Below, piece by piece: positions 57,139 to 64,000 of a stretch of 64,000 nt of DNA. The stretch is taken from contig WGMQ01000012.1 of assembly GCA_016125005.1 (NCBI GenBank), positions 1-64,000 of the forward strand, in the 5' to 3' direction. The notes below the pieces were generated by a model that was not told the origin of the DNA, did no database searches, and worked only from the letters and a program-made list of their open reading frames with translations. Position 1 is the first letter of the stretch. Every line of letters begins with the position of its first letter. A program made the translations under genes and the position numbers. The DNA comes from a bacterium. GTDB taxonomy: Bacteria; Sumerlaeota; Sumerlaeia; SLMS01.

Positions 57139-58500
57139 TTACTTCAGTGCGAGGCGGCGCGCTTGATATTGCCCGGTGTTCTCGGCCACCAACTCGCCGT
57201 TCTCCACGATCTTGACACCCCTCAGGTAGACCTGCTTGACGACCCCCTGAAGGGTAGCCTCCTTGAGCGGATCAATGTGGTCCAGCGGGCCGACGTCGAC
57301 AGGTTGCTCGACGCTGCGACGGATTTCGAGCGGATCGAGCAGCACCAAGTCCGCATCGGCGCCGGGCTGGATCGTTCCTTTGCGGGGGTAGAGTCCCGCG
57401 AGTTTCGCCGCGTCGGCGCAAAGGATCTGGCTGAGGGTCGCCAGGGTGATGCGCCATTTCGAGACCCCCTCCGAGTAGAGAATCGGCAGCAGGTGCGAGA
57501 TGGTTGCGAGGCCCACAGCGGGGCCGCTCGGTGCGTTCGGCTGGCCGACCATCTCCGCCGCCGTGCGCGGTTTGTGATCAGAGGTCACGACCGAGATCAG
57601 GCCCTGTTCGAGTGCGTAGTAGAGCGCCTGCTGGTCGGACTTTTCCCGGATAGGAGGCCAGGTGCGTGGTGCGCCGGTTTCCGAATCAACAAAGTACAAC
57701 GACGGGAGGCCGCACGCGGCTTGGAAATGCGTGCTGCGCTGGGCCAGTTCCTGGAGCGCCACGATGGACTCGGCGCAGGAAACACCTGCCACGAGCGCCC
57801 GCCCGCGCAGGCCCGCAAGCACGCCCGGGAGGGAACGCACAAAGTTGGCCTCGATCTCCCGCGGCAAGACCTTGAGCCACTGGGTCTCAAGCGCCGCCGG
57901 GTCCGTCTTGAGGACACGGCGATAGAGCTCACCGGAAATCGCATCCCACGGTGTCACGAGCAGGAGCATTTCTTCCGGGATGATTTGGGCCAGGGCCATC
58001 AGCAGTCCGTGGCCCGGATAGGAGTCGGACAGGGAGGTCCGCGCCGCCCACACGGAGCAGATCCCTGCACCGTAGGCAGACCGAAGCTGGTTGGCGGTGG
58101 TCTCCTCCACATGGCGAAGCAGCAGGTGATAGCCGAAATCAATGCTGGCCTTGCGAGAGTCCGCTTCCTGCTGGGCCTTGACCGCATCGCCGGCGACTTC
58201 CTGCGGGTCGATTTCGATCGTGGAAATCATGGTAGTGACGCCGCCAAGCGCCGCCGCCCGGGCGGAAGCGGCAAAACCAGCGCCGGACTCGGGATCGAAG
58301 GGGCCATTGTCCAGCAGGTTCACGCCCAAATCCACGATGCCCGGCAGCAGGATCTTGCCGCGGCATTGGATCACTTCCTTGGCGGGCAAGTCATCCAACT
58401 TGCCGATGGCCTTGATCTGGCCATCCTGCACCGCCACATCAGCGGTAAACTCGGCGCCATCGCTGGCGATCTGCGCGTTGACGAAGAGTAAATCCAGCAT
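57139..58500 (-). CDS. Dihydroorotase/hydantoinase-like protein lacking the first metal motif
   Basis: 453 aa of the cyclic amidohydrolase type. N-terminal LFVNAQIASDGAEFTADVAV, GFAASARAAALGGVTTMIST and C-terminal GTIQPGADADLVLLDP are family-typical. The first metal-binding motif, normally PGxIDxHxH, reads PGIVDLGVN, replacing both His by Gly59 and Asn61, while TSDHKP near residue 310 keeps the Asp. Either it is a non-catalytic homologue (like PyrC' that scaffolds aspartate transcarbamoylase) or it uses different ligands. It lies 36 bases upstream of, and on the same strand as, accA's 3' end. Confidence 0.8.
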   Translation of the reverse strand: MLDLLFVNAQIASDGAEFTADVAVQDGQIKAIGKLDDLPAKEVIQCRGKILLPGIVDLGVNLLDNGPFDPESGAGFAASARAAALGGVTTMISTIEIDPQEVAGDAVKAQQEADSRKASIDFGYHLLLRHVEETTANQLRSAYGAGICSVWAARTSLSDSYPGHGLLMALAQIIPEEMLLLVTPWDAISGELYRRVLKTDPAALETQWLKVLPREIEANFVRSLPGVLAGLRGRALVAGVSCAESIVALQELAQRSTHFQAACGLPSLYFVDSETGAPRTWPPIREKSDQQALYYALEQGLISVVTSDHKPRTAAEMVGQPNAPSGPAVGLATISHLLPILYSEGVSKWRITLATLSQILCADAAKLAGLYPRKGTIQPGADADLVLLDPLEIRRSVEQPVDVGPLDHIDPLKEATLQGVVKQVYLRGVKIVENGELVAENTGQYQARRLALK

Positions 58501-58536
58501 GGCAAACCGTTCGCGTGTTGGGTTGGCGGCCGGAGC

Positions 58537-59409
58537 TTAGAGCTCCCGATATACACCTAGCTTGCGATATTTCTTGAAACGCACGTCAAGTAGAGCGTCT
58601 TGACTCAGTTTATCCAATTCCGCCAAGTTGGACTGCAACGCCTCGATCAGGCTGGCGTAGGTTGCCTTGGGGTCCTGATGGGCGCCGCCATTGGGCTCGG
58701 GGACGATGCCGTCGATGACGCCGAGCTTGAGGACCTCCTCGGCGGTGAGGCGCAGCGCCTGGGCGGCGGTGGGTGCCATTGCCGGATCGTTCCACAGGAT
58801 GGCCGCGCAGCCCTCGGGCGAAATCACATTGTACCAGGAGTTTTCCAGCATCAGCACGCGGTCGCCAAGTCCAACGCCAAGCGCGCCGCCGGACGCACCG
58901 GCGCCGATCACCACCACGATGACCGGAGTCTTGATCTTGTACATGTCGCGGATGTTGCGGGCGATGGCCTCGGCCTGGCCGCGCTCTTCGGCGCCGGTGC
59001 CGGGATAGGCTCCCTTGGTGTCGACCAGGACAACGACGGGCATGTTGAAGCGCGAGCCGAGGTTCATGATGCGCAGCGCCTTGCGGTAGCCCTCGGGATG
59101 CATCATGCCGAAGTTGCGCCGCTGGCGGTCCTTCGCGTCCTTGCCCATCTCCTGACCAATGACGATGACGGGGCGCCCGTTGAAGCGCGCCATGCCACAG
59201 ATCACCGCCGGGTCGTCGCGAAAGCCGCGGTCGCCGTGAATTTCAGTGAACTCGGTGAACAGCGCCGCGATGAAGTCGGAGCTGCGCGGGCGGTCCTTGT
59301 GACTGGCGAGCTGATAGCGGTCCCAGGCCGATAAATGGCGGTTGGCCGCGGCGGGAGCGGGAGCGATGGCAGGGGTGGGTTCAGCGGTCTTGCGCGGTCT
59401 TGGGGGCAC
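58537..59409 (-). CDS. accA: Acetyl-CoA carboxylase carboxyltransferase, alpha subunit
   Basis: 290 aa. AccA signatures: LHGD-type EIHGDRGFRDDPAVICGMARF, GMMHPEGYRKALRIM, DTKGAYPGTGAEERGQAEA, GAGASGGALGVG and NVISPEGCAAILW. It carries malonyl-CoA synthesis with AccD; accD is not adjacent. The start is GTG 59409 with AAGGAC ten bases upstream. The N-terminal 20 residues are Pro/Ala-rich. It is divergent from the membrane fusion gene that begins at 59593, so fatty-acid and phospholipid genes share this locus. Confidence 0.95.
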   Translation of the reverse strand: MPPRPRKTAEPTPAIAPAPAAANRHLSAWDRYQLASHKDRPRSSDFIAALFTEFTEIHGDRGFRDDPAVICGMARFNGRPVIVIGQEMGKDAKDRQRRNFGMMHPEGYRKALRIMNLGSRFNMPVVVLVDTKGAYPGTGAEERGQAEAIARNIRDMYKIKTPVIVVVIGAGASGGALGVGLGDRVLMLENSWYNVISPEGCAAILWNDPAMAPTAAQALRLTAEEVLKLGVIDGIVPEPNGGAHQDPKATYASLIEALQSNLAELDKLSQDALLDVRFKKYRKLGVYREL

Positions 59410-59592
59410 GGATCACAACGTCCTTCCGATACGGCGATGGCGTCGACTAGGGGGATAGCCTACTCGCGGCAGGTAAACGACGCCAAGGAATTTCCGCCGC
59501 GTCGGCGGCGTCACGTCACTTCAATTGACGCGAATCGGGCCGTTCCCCTTCGGTAGTCGCGATTGAATTCGATCCGGAGGGACAAGGCAACC

Positions 59593-62500
59593 GTGGCGGA
59601 AAGCACCGCAGCCAATCGTGGGGACGAGCGCAGCTTCTTCTATCTGGTTGGGGCCATGTTCCAGGGGGCCTTCAGCGACAATCTCTATCGCCTGGCGCTG
59701 GTGATGATGGTCGTGGGCATGGCTCGGCAGGAGGCATCGACGGCCGAGGCGGCCAACGATCTGGCTGCAAGCTATCAGGGGGTCCTGGGAGCGCTCTTCA
59801 TGCTCCCCTATGTCCTCGCGGTATCGCTGGCGGGTTGGTTGTCGGACCGGTTTTCGAAGACAAGCATCGTCGTTTGGACGAAGGCGCTGGAGATCGTCGT
59901 GATGGGATTGGCGACCTTGGCATTCGTCTTCGGCGAGCCTTTGCTCGGACCGATCAAGGGAGTCTGGCTCAGCGTGCCGATCCTGTTCCTGATGGGATTG
60001 CAGTCCTCGCTGTTCAGTCCGGCGCGCTACGGGATCGTGCCGGAGTTGCTGCCCGAGCACCGACTCGGGTGGGCGAACGGCATCATGCAGGGGGCGATCT
60101 TTCTAGCCATTGTGCTGGGCACGATCGCGGGCCCGGTGCTTTTCGACTTGTTCGAGGGCACGCCCTATCTGGTGGGAGTCGTGCTGATGCTCTGCGGAGC
60201 CGTCGGCCTGGTTGCCACCAAGCGAATTGCCGTCATGCCAGTCGCCAATCCGGCGGCAGCGTTTGTGATCGATCCAGTTCGTCCAGTCTGGCGCGGCACG
60301 CGCCGCCTGATGGAAGACGTGGGGACGCGCTGGGCGACCTTTGGAATCGTCGTGTGGTGGCTGGTGGCCATGGCCCTTCAGGCCGCGGCGGTCCTGATGG
60401 CGACCAACGTGCTGGGGCTGGAACCAACCGGCGTTGGCATCGCGCTGGTGCCGGTCGTCGTCGCGCAAGGGATCGGCTGCTTCCTCGCCTCGTACTTCTG
60501 CAGCGCCCGCATCGAGCTCGGTCTCGTGCCATTCGGCGCAGCGGGAATGTTCCTGACCGGAGTGCTGGCCTGGTGGTTCATGCCCGGCGCGGAGCAGGTT
60601 GCCATGTGGCGCGCCGAGGGCGTTGTGCCGTCTATCTATCTATACGGCATTCCCATCGCGATCGCACTGGTCGGCTTCACCATGGGATTCTTCATCGTGC
60701 CGCTGGAGGCCTTCATCAACGAGCGGACGGAGACGGGAGAGCGGGGCAGCATCTGGGCAACGATGAATGTGCTGTCGGCGCTCGGCACGATCGTCGGCGC
60801 AATCCTGACGCCCGCCATCACGGCCCTTCGTAGTGACCCTGCCGACGTGTTCCTCGCTAGCGGCCTCATGATGGCGCTCACGGGAGCCGTCATTTGCGTG
60901 CGTTTCCCCCGGCTCCCGCTCCGCTTCATGGTGCTCGCGTTCCTGCGCTCGCGCTACCGCGTCGTCGCACAGGGGATGGAGAACGTGCCGCGCACCGGCG
61001 GCGCCCTCCTGGCGCCAAACCATCAGTCCTATCTCGACGGCATCCTGATCGCAGCGGCGCTCGACCGACCGGTCCGTTTCGTCATGAGCCAGATGGTGTA
61101 TAGACTGTGGTACGTGCGTCCCTTCGCGGCGCTCACCCGCTCCATTCCAATCGAACAGAATCAATCGCCGCGTGAGCTGATTTCAGCGCTGCGTGCGGCA
61201 GGCGAGGAAATCGAGAAGGGTGGCGTCGTTTGTATCTTTCCGGAGGGCCAGCTGACACGAAACGGCCAGATGATGCCGTTCCGGCGGGGCGTGGAACGCA
61301 TCATGAAGGACCTTCGCGCGCCGATTATTCCCGTGGCGATTGACGGGGCATACGATACCGATTGGGCGCTGCGGCGTGGACGTCGCTCGGGCTCGCGCAA
61401 TGGCGGTTGGTTCCATCGTGGCCTGGTCAGCGTCGTCTTCGGCAAGCCGCTGCCTTCCTCCACACCACCAGACGAGTTGCGCCGCGTTGTGGCGGAGCTT
61501 CGCCTGGACGCCTTTGCCGCGCGCCGCACAGATGCGGTCCCGCTTCATCGCATGGCGATGCAATCACTCCGATCCCAGCCAACGGCGCTGCTCTACTCCG
61601 ATCACAACGGCGAGGAACTGGTCCCGAACCATCGCGTGCTAACTGCGGTCGTCGCGTTGGGCCACCGCCTGGCGCCCCTGTGGAAATCCGAAGAGTGCAT
61701 CGGCCTGCTGCTGCCACCATCGATCGGGTCGCTCGCTGTCAATATCGCGGCCCTGCTGGGTGGCCGCGTGCCCGTGAATCTAAACTATACAACCTCTCCG
61801 CAGATCATGGCAGAGACCTGTCGCAGCGCCAGCATCCGTCTCATCATCACCTCCCGCGTCTTCGTCGAGAAAGCGAAACTCGAGCTTCCCGAGGGTAGCA
61901 CCGTGGTCTATCTGGAGGACATCCGCAAGGAACTGACCGGCGGCGAAAAACTGACGGCGATGATTCACGCACTGTTCCTGCCGATTCCCGCGCTCGAGCG
62001 CTCGCTGGGCCGCGCGAAGCCAGCCAACCTGGATGATCTCGCGACCCTCATCTACAGCAGCGGCTCGACCGGCACTCCCAAGGGCGTGATGCTGACTCAC
62101 TGGAACATCATCAGTAACATTGCAGGCACGTTGCAGTACGTCGAGTGCGATGGTCCTTCCGTGCGATTCCTCGGCGCCCTTCCCTTCTTTCACAGCTTCG
62201 GTTACATGTCGACGCTCTGGCTCCCGCTGGTGCGGAAGGTCGGCGTTTCGTTCTACCCGAATCCGCTGGATGGCAAGGCAATCGGTGCCGTCGTTGAACG
62301 CTACAAGGTGACCCATCTATTCGCCACACCAACCTTCCTGAGCACGTATATACGACGCGTCGAGCCCGGCCAGTTCGGCTCGCTGCGCTTCGTGCTCACC
62401 GGTGCGGAGAAGCTGAAGGACTTCGTTGTCACGGGATTCCGCGAACGCTTCGGCATCGAACCGATAGAAGGCTTTGGCGCGACCGAGTGCTCGCCAGTGG

Positions 62501-63135
62501 TGGCTCTCAACGGTCAGGACTATCGTGAGCCAGGGATCTATCAGGTCGGTACGAAGCGTGGCACCGTTGGCCAGCCGATCCCGGCGATGTGCGTCCGCAT
62601 CGTCGACCTGACGACAGGCGAGCCGGTGGGCTCCGACCAATCGGGAATGCTTCTCGTCCGCGGCCACAGCGTCATGCAGGGTTACTACGGCCAGCCCGAG
62701 AAGACCGCCGAGGCCTTCGAGCAGGGCTGGTATCGCACCGGCGATATTGCGTCGTTGGACGAGGATGGGTTCCTCACAATTCGTGATCGACTCGCCCGCT
62801 TCTCGAAGATCGGCGGTGAGATGGTGCCGCACGTTCGCATCGAGGAGGCGCTCCATCTGGCCATCGGTACGACAGAAGTGGCCTTTGGCGTGACCTCCGT
62901 TTCCGACGACAAGCGCGGGGAACGGATCGTGGTGCTCTACACCGTGCCTGAGGCGAAAGCGCGCGAGGCCTGCGACCAACTCTCACGGCCCGAGTTCAAC
63001 CTCCCGCCGCTCTGGATTCCCAAGTTCGCCGACTTCGTTCCCATCCCAGAAATTCCGGCGCTCGGTTCCGGTAAAATGGACCTGCGCGCGATGAAGTCCT
63101 TCGCGGCGGAGGCCGTGACGAAGCGCGGAGGCTGA
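59593..63135 (+). CDS. aas: Three-domain fusion: lysophospholipid transporter, acyltransferase, acyl-ACP synthetase
   Basis: 1180 aa. Residues about 1-405 are an LplT-like MFS transporter (FYLVGAMFQGAFSDNLYRLAL, GPLLDRFS-type loops). Residues 440-650 are a PlsC-type acyltransferase: NHQSYLD with H477 and D482, and FPEG at 549. The remainder is an AMP-binding acyl-ACP synthetase: SSGSTGTPKG from 822, GFGATECSP and YRTGDIASLDEDG. In E. coli LplT and Aas are separate; here all three are one chain. It would import lysophospholipid and reacylate it with acyl-ACP. GTG 59593 lies after GGAGGG and AAGG. Confidence 0.92.
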   Translation: MAESTAANRGDERSFFYLVGAMFQGAFSDNLYRLALVMMVVGMARQEASTAEAANDLAASYQGVLGALFMLPYVLAVSLAGWLSDRFSKTSIVVWTKALEIVVMGLATLAFVFGEPLLGPIKGVWLSVPILFLMGLQSSLFSPARYGIVPELLPEHRLGWANGIMQGAIFLAIVLGTIAGPVLFDLFEGTPYLVGVVLMLCGAVGLVATKRIAVMPVANPAAAFVIDPVRPVWRGTRRLMEDVGTRWATFGIVVWWLVAMALQAAAVLMATNVLGLEPTGVGIALVPVVVAQGIGCFLASYFCSARIELGLVPFGAAGMFLTGVLAWWFMPGAEQVAMWRAEGVVPSIYLYGIPIAIALVGFTMGFFIVPLEAFINERTETGERGSIWATMNVLSALGTIVGAILTPAITALRSDPADVFLASGLMMALTGAVICVRFPRLPLRFMVLAFLRSRYRVVAQGMENVPRTGGALLAPNHQSYLDGILIAAALDRPVRFVMSQMVYRLWYVRPFAALTRSIPIEQNQSPRELISALRAAGEEIEKGGVVCIFPEGQLTRNGQMMPFRRGVERIMKDLRAPIIPVAIDGAYDTDWALRRGRRSGSRNGGWFHRGLVSVVFGKPLPSSTPPDELRRVVAELRLDAFAARRTDAVPLHRMAMQSLRSQPTALLYSDHNGEELVPNHRVLTAVVALGHRLAPLWKSEECIGLLLPPSIGSLAVNIAALLGGRVPVNLNYTTSPQIMAETCRSASIRLIITSRVFVEKAKLELPEGSTVVYLEDIRKELTGGEKLTAMIHALFLPIPALERSLGRAKPANLDDLATLIYSSGSTGTPKGVMLTHWNIISNIAGTLQYVECDGPSVRFLGALPFFHSFGYMSTLWLPLVRKVGVSFYPNPLDGKAIGAVVERYKVTHLFATPTFLSTYIRRVEPGQFGSLRFVLTGAEKLKDFVVTGFRERFGIEPIEGFGATECSPVVALNGQDYREPGIYQVGTKRGTVGQPIPAMCVRIVDLTTGEPVGSDQSGMLLVRGHSVMQGYYGQPEKTAEAFEQGWYRTGDIASLDEDGFLTIRDRLARFSKIGGEMVPHVRIEEALHLAIGTTEVAFGVTSVSDDKRGERIVVLYTVPEAKAREACDQLSRPEFNLPPLWIPKFADFVPIPEIPALGSGKMDLRAMKSFAAEAVTKRGG

Positions 63136-63156
63136 GGCCCGCCCAAGGAATCCGTT

Positions 63157-64000
63157 GTGCGCCTCATGCCAGCGGAGGTGAAATCAGCAGACGAACGTGG
63201 CGAGGAGTGTTGGATGCGCGACCGCTTGGTGTGGATGACACGGAACCTCGGACTGGCGGTGATGATTGCCGTCATCGCCGTGGGATTGTGCTCCTACGGT
63301 TATGCGGCGGACGGAGCTGCACGAGCCTTCGCCTGGCTCTGCTGCGCGGTGCTCGGCACATTGGCAATGCCATGGCTCGTGATCGATGCCCGGCACTCCC
63401 ACGTCCGCAGTCTTCTGATGCTGATGCTGGTCATTGTCGCGTGGACGGGAGTTCAGTGCATTCCGCTCCCAATCACACTCGCTAACTTGACGAATCCCGG
63501 ATGGCATTTTTCCCTGACGGGCATGACCGCGACCTCGATTGCCCTGCCCTCTTCACTGCCGATCGCCCTAAATCCTGAGGCCGCGATCGCTGGTTGGCAC
63601 CAGGCGGTTGGATTCACGGCGTTCTTTGCTGCTGCCGCCATGATCGCCGCCTGGGGTGGGTGGCGGAGCATCGCCTGTCTGGCAGCAGCGCTCGGCCTGC
63701 TGGAAGGCGTGCTCGGCCTTGGTGGCATGGTGCTGGGCGCGGGGGGTCGCGCCTGGGGGGCGATCTATAATCCCAATCACCATGCAGCGCTCACTCTATC
63801 GGCCATTCCTCTCACGATTGCATTCCTCTGGAACCGTAACGAGGAACTACTTCTCAGCGAAGGCGATGGGCTCCTCGCCGGTCGTGACCCGGGTCTCATT
63901 GGCGTCGCGCTGCTGATGGCTGCACTCCTCGGTTGGCTGGGCGCCTTCTCGCGCGGATCGCTCATTCTCGGGATACCCCCGATAGTCGCCTGGGTCGCGT
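63157..64000 (+). CDS. O-antigen ligase/Wzy-like membrane protein, truncated by window edge
   Basis: The frame is open to the right edge (about 281 residues from the GTG at 63157, which has AAGGAA upstream; the ATG at 63214 behind GAGGAG is an alternative). Hydrophobic helices alternate with loops and the segment AWGAIYNPNHHAALTLSAIPL followed by GWLGAFSRGSLIL is typical of O-antigen ligase/polymerase proteins (the NPNHxA and SRG motifs). The family joins polysaccharide to lipid A or polymerises repeats. It begins 22 bases after the aas-type fusion. Confidence 0.72.
   Translation, partial: MRLMPAEVKSADERGEECWMRDRLVWMTRNLGLAVMIAVIAVGLCSYGYAADGAARAFAWLCCAVLGTLAMPWLVIDARHSHVRSLLMLMLVIVAWTGVQCIPLPITLANLTNPGWHFSLTGMTATSIALPSSLPIALNPEAAIAGWHQAVGFTAFFAAAAMIAAWGGWRSIACLAAALGLLEGVLGLGGMVLGAGGRAWGAIYNPNHHAALTLSAIPLTIAFLWNRNEELLLSEGDGLLAGRDPGLIGVALLMAALLGWLGAFSRGSLILGIPPIVAWVA

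Noticed and set aside
57163-58491. A 442-codon plus-strand frame antisense to the dihydroorotase-like gene
   Set aside because: No motif; the minus strand has clear amidohydrolase features.

Overview
This is a 64 kb stretch of a high-GC (roughly 63-65% by eye) Gram-negative-type bacterial chromosome, coding-dense on both strands, with one tRNA and no rRNA, phage, transposase or CRISPR array. Secreted proteins with Thr/Pro stalks, FG-GAP and beta-helix adhesin-like proteins, GspG-like pseudopilins, Ser/Thr kinases with unusual C-termini and many sugar-handling genes suggest one of the less-studied PVC/FCB-neighbouring phyla (for example Sumerlaeota/BRC1, Hydrogenedentota or Planctomycetota-like). 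That placement is inference; no rRNA or ribosomal-protein marker is present.

Layout. 1-4.6 kb: a truncated multi-pass membrane protein, an SGNH hydrolase, a dihydropteroate synthase-like gene and a family-1 glycosyltransferase pair. 4.8-6.4 kb: a secreted phosphodiester glycosidase. 6.8-12.1 kb: a mixed, partly accessory segment with a nuclease-helicase fusion, comM, a zinc-finger HNH-like protein and two tandem antitoxin-like genes. 12.2-19.1 kb: oxidoreductase, pseudopilin, DUF819 permease, FG-GAP protein, nagB coupled to an orphan histidine kinase. 19.4-24.4 kb: CHAD protein, two glycosyltransferases and a parvulin, tightly overlapping. 24.4-28.8 kb: glnD and a pseudokinase-GspG fusion. 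28.9-41.2 kb: a large beta-helix protein, a secreted nuclease, sugar acetyltransferase, a 716-aa membrane protein of unknown role, a lipoprotein, tRNA-Phe, and a DUF3299/His-rich lipoprotein pair. 41.4-43.9 kb: a Ser/Thr kinase fused to a probable diheme cytochrome b, followed by a tri-heme cytochrome c. 43.9-53.2 kb: pullulanase, TAXI binding protein, methyltransferase, flippase, TPR protein, zapA and a long coiled-coil protein. 53.6-64 kb: PfkB kinase, CHC2 zinc finger, GT-C transferase, degenerate dihydroorotase, accA, a three-domain lysophospholipid transporter/acyltransferase/acyl-ACP synthetase fusion, and a truncated O-antigen-ligase-like gene.

Three observations stand out. First, the kinase/cytochrome b fusion beside a membrane-anchored multiheme cytochrome c looks like an undescribed redox-to-phosphorylation signalling unit: two transmembrane helices each carry His-X13-His, the classical bis-heme b signature. 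Second, the octamer GTATAGAC (or its complement) occurs 18 times, always inside genes and in all five possible codon phases, against about one expected by base composition; it behaves like a genome-wide DNA word such as a DNA uptake sequence or HIP1-type motif. Third, a second kinase-like protein lacks the catalytic residues and is fused through a membrane segment to a GspG-like pseudopilin domain.
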